Source of the DNA: Dichomitus squalens LYAD-421 SS1
Taxonomy: Eukaryota; Basidiomycota; Agaricomycetes; Polyporales; Polyporaceae
NCBI RefSeq assembly: GCF_000275845.1
Contig: NW_006766889.1
Coordinates: 4,798 to 68,797, forward strand
Length of the DNA: 64,000 bases
Direction: 5' to 3'
A model generated the notes under the pieces. It did no database searches. It had not been told where the DNA came from and was given only the letters and a program-made list of their open reading frames with translations. Shown here one piece after another: positions 22,921 to 36,546 of the stretch (positions within the stretch are counted from its first letter, which is position 1; each line of letters begins with the position of its first letter). Both the position numbers and the translations under genes were made by a program.

Positions 22921-23313
22921 ATGCCGTACATAATTGACGACAACAGGGGCTGGAGATGGGCGTACGAGTTCGTCGACAGGGAGGCACTCAACCAGGAGCT
23001 AGGGTCGATCGTCGCCAAGGAAGGGAAGTGCGTGGTGTTCCCGAACATCTACCAGTACCGCGTGCAGCCATTCGAGCTCGCGGACAAGACGAAGCCGGGA
23101 TGTAGGAAGATCTTGTGCTTCTTCCTTGTCGACCCTTTCACGAAGGTCTTGTCGACTCGACCTCACGGGTGCCGCCCGAGTGGTATATGGACGAGTTAAC
23201 ACGAGTTCCCGCCGTGCAGAAGCTGCCGAGGGAGTTGTTCGATATTATGGCAGACTATGCACTCATGGGAACGATCACAAAGGAGGATGCCCATTGCCGA
23301 AACGGATAGACAT
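22921..23313 (+). pseudogene. DUF4246 C-terminal fragment, frameshifted
   Basis: The first 76 codons match the C-terminal part of fungal DUF4246 proteins (GSIVAKEGKCVVFPNIYQYR, VQPFELADKTKPGCRKILCF, FLVDP). At about 23150 the homology moves to another frame, continuing TSRVPPEWYMDELTRVPAVQ and then ELFDIMADYALMGTITKEDA. DUF4246 proteins are normally several hundred residues; no N-terminal part is found upstream. The fragment is therefore truncated and frameshifted, most likely a relic. A sequencing error could explain the frameshift but not the missing N-terminus. Confidence 0.75.
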
Positions 23314-23881
23314 GGCTTGATGCATGAGCGGAACAGGGTCATGGTAAAACATAACAAGGAGATGTTTGGTTTTCCCCAGAGATGTGCTTGACCCCAGGAC
23401 CCCGAAAGTCGGCAGCGGTGACTTCTTCTAATGGCTCAGGCTTTCTCTCTATTTCAGTTTCCAGAGTTCTGGCTCTAGTGAATTCTACAATGCCTGAAGT
23501 TATGACATGCAATCGGTAGGGAAACCATAGACTCTCTCACGCTTGACCCCCGGTGTCATCAGTCCCTCGCCCATCTCTGGTTTTCCCTTCACTTTATGCA
23601 AACATTAGGCTAGAGTTGTCTCGAAGGTTCAACACTCACAGTCAGTCTTCATGTATTGAGTGTTTCCCAAAGAGATTCTAGAGCAAGTGCCAAACGCATC
23701 GCACTCGAAGCGCTCACTAGCACTGGGCGCCAGCGCGTGCCTCCAGCCACAGACTTTCTCTTCGACCGTCATATTGTCGCGTGCGGACTTACCCGTGTCC
23801 TTGATCCTTCCTCTTCACGTTCGGTTCCTCTGGCATATAACATCCGTTTGTGGAATAAAGTAGCAACTTGTGAATCCCCAC
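23314..23881. other. Intergenic, upstream of POP1
   Basis: Contains the POP1 promoter by position. No gene, repeat or RNA gene recognised. Confidence 0.4.
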
Positions 23882-26800
23882 ATGGCTCCCAAGCGACTAA
23901 ATGAATCCCGCTCGGCCGATGAGCTCTCTGGACGCGAGCGTAAGAAACAGAAAACCGCGATCGCGCGCACTATCGCAGTGCAGCAGGATGCAGATCCCAC
24001 TGGTACCGGTGGAAATGCTGTGGCAGGCCCATCAAAGTCCGTGCGTCTCGACAGTAAGTGGTTCTGAAAGTGTGTCCCCGTGGAGGAAGCCTGAGACGGA
24101 CGACGGTTCGTGAAGGCATGAAGGGGCTCCCAGGTGCGATAGACGTGGAGAAATTTGCAGAGGTACGCATTTATCATTGTATCGAGTATGCGCAACCGTG
24201 TCACGATCGCTCGGTATAGTCCCGGGCATTCGAAATCAACGCCATGCACGAAGCCATGCATAACGCTAGGTCTGAAGAAGCCCTTTCGCTGCATGGCCTC
24301 GGTTCACCAGCGTGTTTATTAGGTCAAATTCTACTGCGCGCGCTTGGCAGCAGCTCCCTAGACATCTGCGTCGCCGAGCCGCAAGCCATGATGTCCGACG
24401 AGTTCCCCTGAGGTTGCGAGACAAGGCTCGTGCCGAAGTGAGTCTTGTCCTCGGATACAGAGTGGACACTCGGAGCTCAGCCAATCACGTTACAATGTAG
24501 ATGGATCCTGCCCGTCGCAAAGCACTAGGCCGCAATAATCCCAAACAAGGAAAACTCAAGAAGGTGCGGCGCACTGTAGCCCTCCTCCGTCGACAAAGTG
24601 AGTAATATTGCTGAGCTGAATTGCAATGTCGCTCATGTGTCAGCACTCTAGAGGATAAGACGTGGTTGGAGACGCATATATGGCATGCGAAGAGGATGCA
24701 CATGGACAACATGTGGGGGTACAGACTGGTCTGTGCCAATGACCTGATGTCCAATCAACGCGTACTCATGGCTACATTCTCTAGGCCATCACGCCTACGG
24801 AGAAGTCATTCAGGCCGTCACATAGGGCATCTGTGCATGGGTCTATCCTACACGATGCTTCTTACTTCGCTACCATTGAGCTCAAGGGTCCTGAGGACAT
24901 CATCCGTGAGGCTCTTGCCAACTGCTGCGACTGTCAAGGACCCAGCGCCGGTGCAAAGAGGTCTGTTGACGCCGCTCTCATGTGGTACCGGTATTCATAG
25001 AATCATAGGTTTCTAACAGGTGCCCGTGCGACTGAGACCTATATCTACGAATACAACAAGTATCCATATGGCCTCATTGGTCCTGCTACAATCATGTGGC
25101 ACGCCGACGCTCCAGGGCCGAATGGGCCGCAGGCCCCTGCCATTATCAGAGGCACGAACGCCAAAGGAAAAGGCGATGGAAAGGAGAAGGAAGTGCCATG
25201 GGTAGACCCAGAGCGGCGTATCCGGATCGTCTGGATCCGTGTCCATCCTTCGATGACGGAAGAGGTACACGAGGCGCTCCGTGTCTCGACGGCCTTTGCA
25301 CTCGACGCGGCGAAGCAGACGGGACGCACTGCTGAGGTGGAAATTGCGGACCTCAGAGAGCACTTCAATGTGTTCGAGATCATGGGCCCAAAGGCAAGCC
25401 AGGTCATCAAGGGTGCCTTAAAACCTGTAGACGACAAGCGAGACGAGTTCAAGCGGGTAGGGCTGCAACGTCTGCGGGAAACCTCATGCATGAACTAATT
25501 GCACTATCGCAGTTCTGGACCTCTTTGAACCGCATACAGTCCGCAGGCGCAGTGCCGCGAGGGATGGTGATTGGTTTCACGGTCCACGACCCGAGGCTCA
25601 GGTAGGCGATCTGCAAGAAACCATATACAGATGTCATTGATACACCCCCAGTTTCCCGCCTAAGAACGTGAAACTGAATATCGAGAGTGGACCATCGCTT
25701 TCGCCAGCGTCCACCGTTTTTCCTTCTGCTTGTCTGGCTCAAAGCCAGATTTGGGACGAAGATGTCCGGATGGTCCTGCGCAAACCGAGGTACAAGAAGA
25801 AAGACTTAGACCAGCGTCGATCAAACGTAAGTTGGCACTCTCGTCTGCGTAAATCCTTTCCAAAGCTGTTGCGTTCTCTAGAACCTTGTCCCCGGAACGC
25901 CGCTGAAGTCCGAACGCAACGACGACCGCGTCCCCGTTCTCCTCATTCAACGCTCGGTGGAGAATGCCGCCCTCTCCCAGATTCAAAACTTTCCCCGCCT
26001 CTCGTCGACGACGTCCCTGCACGGCTGGACGCTGATCGTCCCCCAGGGCTGGGGCATGCCCTTCCTGTCCTCTCTCATCTATACCGGCACCCGCGTCGGC
26101 GGACAACGTGAACGCCAGACACAGGCGTTCGAAGCGGGTTGCACATATTTCCCGCGCGACTTCCCGACGACAGAGGCGTACGACGTGTACGCCGAGGACA
26201 AGGAGGACGAGGAACGCGAGGCATGGGAGCGGAAGCCCCCAGCGAAACGGCCGAATTACGAGAAGCTGGGGACGAGGAGCCCGTGGAGGCCAGATTGGGG
26301 CGTCGTGCTTGGTATCGAAGAGCCAGCGAAGTCGCACCCGGAAGCGGAGGAGCTCCTAGACACGCAAAGGGACCCGATGGTCGCTGATGAGGCGGCGGCA
26401 ACGGAAGGAAATAGGAAGGTTGATATATGGCTGCTGAGGGGCCCGGACATCCCACAGCTTGTAGCGGAGGTCTCGTCGATGCTGAACCCGGCCGCCGGAC
26501 TACTCAGTCAGGTCAACCAGGCGCGCGCGAAACGCAAGCTTGACCCGCTTCCGGTGAACTTGCATGCAGACGACTTGATCAAGGGCGCGCTCGTTCAGGT
26601 CAGCATTACGTTGTGCGGGCGAGGGTTTCCCGACGATTTGGCTATCATCTACCGCGTCGGAGATGACGAGGCGAAGGAGTGGATGAGGGCCGAAGTGAAT
26701 AAGAAAAATGGGCTCTCGTTGCTCCAAGATGGGCCCGACGAGACTGAGGTGTGTACAACGACTCTTCTCCCCGTGCTAGTCCTGACGGGGCGTACATCGT

Positions 26801-27091
26801 AGCTATCACAGGTTCCTCCTCCGTCTGAGGGTATCATTGGATATGTCACGACGGGTAACTTTTCGCTCTCGCTTGGTGAAGGACATGCGGTTGGCGCTAT
26901 ACCCCTTTCGCAGTATCTGGACCTGCGCAAGCAAGCCCAGAGGTACGCATCCTTCGGCATTATCACGGGCTACTTTGTTTTAAAGATGACGGCCATTATT
27001 CAGGCTGCGCAACGATACGAAGCTGCTCGTCAAGTTGCGTAATCGTCATGAGACACGTTGCCGGGCGGCGCTAGTGGAGCTCTTGCATTGA
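23882..27091 (+). CDS. POP1: RNase P/RNase MRP protein subunit Pop1
   Basis: Largest protein of nuclear RNase P (tRNA 5' maturation) and RNase MRP (rRNA processing). The N-terminus carries a basic NLS-like RERKKQKT. The POP1 domain follows: AFEINAMHEAMHNAR, then WQQLPRHLRRRAASHDVRRV (the LPRHxRRRAxSH signature), RRTVALLRRQ, then WLETHIWHAKRMHMDNMWGY. A short intron at about 24961-25012 links SAGAKR to FLTGARATETYIYEYNKYPY in phase. The POPLD domain is in the long exon from about 25.88 kb, with GWTLIVPQGWGMPFLSSLIY, GTRVGG and ACTYFPRDFP-like GCTYFPRDFP. The C-terminus includes VPPPSEGIIGYVTTGNFSLS and ends LVELLH before TGA at 27089-27091. About ten exons; no lesion noticed. Confidence 0.93.
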
Positions 27092-27309
27092 CATGGCGGA
27101 CGTATCAGTGCGGGTTGTTGAGACTCAAGAGTAGCAGGGCAGCAGTCGGGCTTGTCTGTATGTATACACTCAACGATGGGGAGACTACAAGACGCGAATG
27201 GTTGAGGAAGATGCAAAGAAACGAGACAAAACGATGCAATGCGAGAGACGGCGGTCCATGAGTGACAAGAGACACTGAGACAGGGCACAGCCGAAGGGCC
27301 GTGTGATCC

Positions 27310-28714
27310 CTAACTGATCCGCCACCTCTCGAATGTAGCTTGTATCATCCGTGCCATATCCTCCTTCGCCTGCTTCTTCGCGCTGTCCGTGATGCCTTCC
27401 AACGCATCGAGTTCCTCCGGTGACGTCTGCAGGGGGTTGAACTCGAGGACGTGTCCGTCCTTCGTCTGAACAGAGACGAGCGCAGAGAACGATGGGCTAA
27501 CAAATGGATCGTCCAGCGGGACCTGCTCCCCGACGGTGCTCCCCTTGCGTTGGTCTTTGCCAAACTGCTCCTGAGTGGGTGAATGCGCGCCCACGAGTGT
27601 GCTCGCTTGCGATGCTGATCGTGAATGCGATCCGTGGGACGCCGCTGCGAGACTTGATGAGGACGATGTGGAGCGGACGATAATACTTCGTTGCTTCTTC
27701 AATGTCCTGGCGCCTCCACCTCCACCTGTGCCGCCGTCGTTGAGCCGTAACTTGCCACCCGAATCACCAGGTTCTGGTTCTTCTGTAACGGCTTTGAACC
27801 AATTCTTGAGGTCTAGTTGATATGGGTTCGCCAGAGGGGAACCGTTCGCGCTACGTAACCGCTCATCTTTGCGTGGCCAACGTGGATGTGAGGCTTCTGA
27901 GGGGAGGACGGGGTTGAATGTTGATGATGATGGTACACGGGAGTTGGTAGCACGGGCTTGTGAGGGTTTGGCAGGAGATGCAAATCGAGAGGGTGTGCGG
28001 GGGAAGCCGAGAGGTTTGGACACGCCCTTCTGTGGACTTGGTGACACTGCGCCGGAGGGTATGCGCGATATGTTACGTGTCTACGCAGATATGGGTTAGA
28101 TAAATGTGCTTGCGACATAAGACCGGGGCAAACCGAGGACGGACCTTAGCTGGGGTCTTGGTAATCGGAAGACGTGATTTCTGCGCAGATTGGGGCACAA
28201 CACTTGCGACGGGTTTCTTCTTGGGCGTGGCGACTACTGTACGAGCTTCGCCATTGTCAACATCAACCTATCTAACGCGTCAGAGCCTCCCCTACCATTC
28301 TTGACACCTCTTGCTGGCTCCTCCTTCCCTTCCACCTCCTGACTCTCGACCCACTTCCGTTTCCGAGTGGTCAAGTCAATCGTCGCGTCCTCCGAGCCCA
28401 ACAGTTCCCGAGACAATCCTTTGACCGCCGCTTGGATGTCGCCCTTGTACTTGGCAAACTCTCGCATGGTGACGCTGCGGACGATGCGCGGCATGCGCGA
28501 AATCAAGGTCTCCTGGTGCCGCCTGAAGTTCTCGAGCGTGTCCTCCAGCCAGTCTTCAAACTGTCGCGTCTTGTGTGCCACTGCATCGCGCGTAACGCGT
28601 TGGAATATATGTGTTTGGGCGGAGCAGGAGGAGATACTGACCTTCGAGATCGAGATTGGCCAGGAGCTGCTCCTTCTCCTCTGCGGAGTATTTGCGTGAC
28701 TGTGAGCCTGACAT
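27310..28714 (-). CDS. Borealin/Nbl1 homologue, chromosomal passenger complex
   Basis: Subunit of the Aurora B/INCENP/Survivin complex that acts at centromeres and the spindle midzone. Exon 1 (28642-28714) encodes MSGSQSRKYSAEEKEQLLAN, joined in phase to the exon from 28580: VAHKTRQFEDWLEDTLENFR, HQETLISRMPRIVRSVTMRE, FAKYKGDIQAAVKGL. This is the Nbl1/Borealin N-terminal helix, which binds Survivin and INCENP. After a Lys/Ser/Pro-rich linker (TPKKKPVASVV), the last exon (27310-28080) is Ser/Gly-rich and ends in a conserved-looking block, SFSALVSVQTKDGHVLEFNP to AKEDMARMIQATFERWRIS. That tail makes it far longer than yeast Nbl1 (about 73 aa) and closer to animal borealin layout. One intron near 28.25-28.30 kb could not be placed. 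Confidence 0.85.
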
Positions 28715-28908
28715 GGTGCGAGGGCGGCGGGGATACGTAGGGACGTGGGATGTTGAGAGACACGGAGTCCACAACGCAGCCACCGGCGCCGTTTGCGCGC
28801 GTCCGACGTCACGTGGGCCCGTCTTCTTTTCTCTCCTCTCCTCAACTGTCTCCCGCACTTGTCTTGAATACTGAATTCGGCCTGCTCTGCGGCCTTACAC
28901 ACTCGGCG
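28715..28908. promoter_or_regulatory. Compact divergent promoter (borealin / G-patch protein)
   Basis: Only 194 bp separate the two start codons, so both genes share regulatory sequence. No motif identified. Confidence 0.45.
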
Positions 28909-30011
28909 ATGCCTCTTGATGGCCATGCACACCTTGTCGCCCAAGGATGGTCTGGGAAGGGTACCGGCCTCCGCAGCGGCGCAATCGCCAAGCCTATAAC
29001 CATCATCCAGAAGAAGAGCCTGGCAGGAGTGGGGAAGGACCGCGATGAGGCGTTTCCGTTCTGGGACCAGTACGTCTCCGGCCTCTGTCGATAGTGCACT
29101 CGTCTCATGCGACACTCAGCGTCTTTCAAGCGGCTTCAGTCAGCATTCAAGTCAAAGTCCACAACTCAGACGATGAATCCGTAAGACACAATGTTTAGAT
29201 TGACTCAGGACTTCGCTCAGGTCTCGTACAGGACTCCGAGGGCAGCACGACGCCGGCTTTAAGTCTCCAGCGCACAAAGACAGGCATAATCTCCAACCGC
29301 CGACCGACGACCGGCACCCCAGCCTTGTCAGGCACTACGACCCCTTCCGAGCCGCAGAGCAGCGGCGCTGTCATCCCCCGCCTAAGTATCATGGCACAAG
29401 CGAAACAGCAGGCCGCCCGTCGGATGCTCTATTCGATGTTCTATCGCGGTCCCGTGCTCTCCACTGAGGACGTTGAGAAGACGATGCAGGTCTCTACTAC
29501 GAACTCGCCGGAACCATCATCCGCTTCGGCACCGCTACTTGTGGAGAAGGCGTCGAAGGAGTCGAAGCGGAAGAAGCGGAAATCTGCAGATGTGGAGGAT
29601 GAGGGAAAGGCAGAGCGGAGACGTCGGAAACGCGAACCCAAGGAGAAGGAGAGGAATGAGAAGCGGTCCGAGTCGAAGGGCAAAGAGAAGGCTCCGGACG
29701 ATGATGATAGCGAAGACGCCAGGCAACCTAGGGAAACAAAGGCAGCTCGGAAGGCGGAGAAGGCGGAGAGGAAGAGGCTCAAGGCGGAAAAGCGAGCGCG
29801 GAAAGAGGAGAGACGGAAAAGGAGAGCAGCTCGGAAGGCGAAAGAGGATGCGCAATCAGGCTCAGAGTCTGGTTCGCAGGAGACATCAGCTGGAGGGGAA
29901 GTGGTCTCAGCTCCTACACAGAAAGCGGAGAAATCCGCGAAACGGACTAGAAACTCGTCTGACACCTCATTGAAAGACAGGAGGGCTTCAAAGAAGGCCA
30001 AGAAGTCGTGA
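28909..30011 (+). CDS. Nucleolar G-patch protein (TMA23/GPATCH4-like)
   Basis: Probable ribosome-biogenesis factor. Phase-checked exons: 28909-29069, 29120-29180, 29232-30011, giving 333 aa. The N-terminal G-patch-type motif is HLVAQGWSGKGTGLRSGAIA followed by KPITIIQKKSLAGVGKDRDE and FPFWDHVFQAASVSIQVKVH; this layout (degenerate G-patch, then a W-[WD]-H/R-[VL]-F motif) is that of Tma23 and GPATCH4. The LQRTKTGIISNRRPTTGTPA motif follows. The C-terminal half is very rich in Lys, Arg and Glu (clusters such as KSKRKKRKSADVEDEG) and ends RRASKKAKKS, consistent with nucleolar localisation. Intron 2 is taken as 29181-29231 (51 bp), because an AG at 29198 would give an implausible 18-bp intron. Confidence 0.85.
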
Positions 30012-30614
30012 ATACCCAGGCCCTGTTGCATCGAATTGCTATATACTTCGCTATCTATCTGCTGTATTACACATCGTCTATGAGTGTCTCGTCTAGATGT
30101 GATATGTGGTACGTTGCTATACATTACTCCTAGAAGTCTACGTACTTGTACAACGGGCGGGGTGGAGTGCTATATACACGTATTGCAAAGAGGCACCTCG
30201 GTCGTACATATACCTTGCCTGGGTACTTGCGTGGAAGAGAAGAGAAACAGGAGAGTGAAGATGGAAATGCAGAGGTGACGAGTAACAACGGTAGCGACAT
30301 GAGTGATGCCAGGAGAAAGCAAGAAAACAGATACCAGCAGCCGCGTGGTCCGTAAGGAGGACCTAACACTGCGGCAGGGTGAGGGAAGTAAAGAACAGCA
30401 ATTGTATACCAACAGTATACTAAGATCCATCATCCAACTCCGGTGCTCGGACGGCTGTACAAAGAGAACAGGTAAGAGATGGTCCTGGATACGATGCAGA
30501 GTAATAATACAGTTGTTCAGGACGCAACATACGTATATGGGTAAAACGGGCAGAGCATCGGCATTCCGTCGCCAAGAGTATCGCAGTATGCCCTGCTGCA
30601 GCCCAGTCCACAAT
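30012..30614. other. Convergent intergenic region
   Basis: Downstream of two converging genes. Moderately AT-rich for this window. Frames here have no family resemblance; it probably holds the two 3' UTRs. Confidence 0.4.
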
Positions 30615-32412
30615 TTACATACGGGTGCCTCTCCAAGCACTCTGCAACGCAATGCGCCTTGCCTGAAGAGGATCGTCAGCACACTACTTCGCAGAAATGT
30701 TTAAGGCAGATAAGACATACCTGATCGAGCGTGATCGAGTCTTCCCTCAGCTCGACCTTCTGCCTACCTCCAGACTCATCATCATCATCGTCGTCATCAT
30801 CGAACGTCGTCGACCGGCCATTGGTACGCACGCCGCCGAATGCCGCCTTGCCACCGGCTAGCGAGAATGGCGTTGACTGCACTGCGGTGCCAAAGACACT
30901 CGCCGTCGGCGACGCGCCAAACGCCTTGAAGTCTGTGACTACCTTGCGTGGTGGTGACGAAGGTGCCGGCTTGGTCGGAGAAGTCTTCTCCGCGGGCCGT
31001 GGGGGAAGCGAGTAGGGCGAGGTGTAATACGAGCTTCTTGACGAGGACATCCGCGCATGGAGGTACTTGTCCGTGAAACGCGTGCCAGGAACCTTCGAAA
31101 CGTGTCAATAGCCATTGGCCGACCAATACGGTTGTCGATGCTTACTCGCTTGAGATGTGGCCTGGCCTCGGCAAGGCTGGGTGCGTTGAAGTAGATGCTG
31201 ACGTTGTGCTTCGCTTCTTCAGACTCGCGGTAGATGCTCTCGATCACGACCTTCTTTGTGCTCTCGTTCCGGAGGAGCAGCCTCTCGTGAAGTTCTCGCG
31301 CGACGTCGTCCACGCTCTCGTTGTTGCCCAGTATCCGCTGGGATACCGCCTGGCCGACTTCACGTACGAGACGCTCCATGTCGAGGTTCTCCAGCACGCT
31401 GCCGACGATGGCGTGTGTGAGAAGGTCCGCTGTCGTGAGCGGAAGCATGAGGCCCGACGTAATGTTCGTTAGTGCCTGGTAGAAGTCGGTCGCATACTGT
31501 GCATGACGTCAGAATATTAGGATTGATTTACTGATGTAGTCGGGTCAAGGCATGCTCACCGAATAGCCGCTGAGTGCAGGCTCGCACGCAACAAAGAACT
31601 ACACATGCTCGGTAAGCGACATGCATGGCTTAAGTTGAGCGTAGGCACGACGCACCAAAGTGATTCCCCTGCTAGCCATCTCCCTTGCGACCTGGAGGGG
31701 ATCGTGCCCATCGGGAGATCCCTCGTCGAAACCTACCACCTGCGTCAAGCACACAGAAAATGAGCAGGACCTTAGCAAAAGCAGAGCTTACCATCACCGT
31801 ATTCTCCGATGCCGTGTGGGGGTGCGTCCGCGATGAGAACGACCATCTTGCTCGCGTACGGCCGCCAGTCCATGTTGAGCACCTCCGCAAGGGCGGCGGT
31901 GACCGCCTCGGGGCCGTCGCCGCCCCCAGAGGCATAAAGAGTGGAGAGGTTCTTGTGGACCTCCGAAATATCGGACGAGAAGCCAAAATTCTTGGTCACG
32001 TACGTGTGGTCCTGGGGCGGATGGTCGCGGTATGCGACGAGGCCGATACGGAGGTCCTCGCGGCTTTGAAGCTTGCCTGACTCGTAGATGTGATTGCAAA
32101 TCTCCTCAATGTTCTTCGTCGCCGAAGCGATGTAGCTACCCTGACTGCCTGTGCAGTCCTGCACGAAGACGAGGTCGCTGTGTGAGACATAAGCGGGTCA
32201 GCTAGTGTACGTGAGCGGAGAGGGGCGCATGCTCCACGCGAAGCGCGGGCTGTAAGGAAGCAGGGTACGCAGGAGCACAGATGGGGAAGAAGTGGGTGGA
32301 AGATGCATTTTACTTACAGCATCTTCCGGCCATCGTCAAATAATTGCGGAGGTAGCTGTTGCTCGGGCTGAGGCTGGGACGCAGTCGCGCTCATGTCCAT
32401 GTCTTCATCCAT
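30615..32412 (-). CDS. VWFA-domain protein
   Basis: Cytosolic protein with a von Willebrand factor A domain; exact role unknown. Exon 1 (32318-32412) encodes MDEDMDMSATASQPQPEQQL and joins in phase at 32177 to LDLVFVQDCTGSQGSYIASA. This is the beta-strand plus MIDAS motif in the D-C-T-G-S form (DxTGS), as in vWKA-type alpha-kinase-associated VWFA domains. The domain continues with LRIGLVAYRDHPPQDHTYVT, GGGDGPEAVTAALAEVLN and KMVVLIADAPPHGIGEYGD (the TDAPPHG-type signature), then TLFFVACEPALSGY. The C-terminal half has an SRSSYYTSPYSLPPRP linker, an acidic DDDDDDDDESGG run and a final exon ending ARRIALQSAWRGTRM. No kinase domain seen. Six or more exons. Confidence 0.8.
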
Positions 32413-32898
32413 GATTATCGCGTAATCGTACGTTCAGAAGGTCGTAACTTGGGTCTTCGCTGGTATCTGCAGTATCTTGCAGTGTCCCTGGGGTGCTCTG
32501 GTGCAGAGACGGAGTGTGGTCAGGTGGTAGAAGATGAGAGCGGTTGGCAAGGACGGATGTGTATTGGCTGGGGAGGTATTGTGGTCCGCATGGGGGCTAT
32601 GTCACTTATGTTGCCTGCTGACGCCACGCCTCCGCCGTGCGCCAGGTCTGTCGATTATCGGATCTAGCCGATCCCTCTCCCTTGCCCTTTTCAGCCGCCT
32701 GCCGGTGACGCGTGGATCTCCCATCTAATCTCTCTCCCTCGCACCGTTGCCGAGGTCGATCCACCGACAATCCTCACACCGTGCATCTGCACTTCAATGC
32801 TCAAGTCCAACTGCGGCTGCCTGTGTGCGCGCAGCCCAGTGGCAGTCTGCCCGTAGTCGTGATCGTCGTCGAGAAGAACAAGGTAGTAGCCCATACGT
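32413..32898. other. Spacer between tandem VWFA and GEM1 genes
   Basis: Contains the VWFA gene's 5' region and GEM1's 3' flank by position. No separate gene is supported. Confidence 0.4.
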
Positions 32899-36049
<3,151 letters not shown>

Positions 36050-36546
36050 GGTGAATGCCACGAAGGCTGAGGCGTATTACGGTGAGAGTGTAAGGTGCGC
36101 GTAGTGGAGGAGGAACAGGTGCCGGGCAGTACGCAGGCGCGAGCAAGTACGCCCGGCGCCTATTACTTTGTGGCATTTGGGCCCACAAGTCCGGGCTTGG
36201 CCCGGCTGTGACACGCACTTCCATCTCACGCTCCAACTCACCGACTGCCACCCAAGCCTGCTTCAAACCCAATCCTGCCACTACCGCTCCGGAACAGCAA
36301 TCACGCTGTAGAGCTGCTCAAACTGCCGGCGGCCAAAGAATATTCTTGCGACACGACATTTGACGCACGAGAAGCGTTCCTCATAAGACATAGCCACTCA
36401 ACTTTGCTCCCTGGCCTATAAAGCACGATCTGCAACAGCGATCGAAACCATCACAGTTTATCTCTGGTATGTCCTGCATACGCTACTACAGATCCGGCGT
36501 ATCCGCTATAGCTGTCCGGAAAGGCAGACTCAGGCTGGGTCCTCCC
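36050..36546. promoter_or_regulatory. Divergent spacer between GEM1 and F-box gene
   Basis: 497 bp between divergent starts. A TATA-like CTATAAAG lies at about 36417-36424, some 120 bp before the F-box protein's start codon. Otherwise no motif recognised. Confidence 0.4.

Noticed and set aside
24961..25020. Apparent premature stop in POP1 after the ANCCDCQGPSAGAKR segment
   Set aside because: A short intron with canonical GT/AG ends joins the flanking codons in phase to FLTGARATETY, restoring the POP1 domain.
29181..29198. Apparent 18-bp intron in the G-patch protein gene
   Set aside because: Far below spliceosomal limits known in fungi. Using the next AG at 29230-29231 gives a 51-bp intron, keeps phase and restores a sensible protein.
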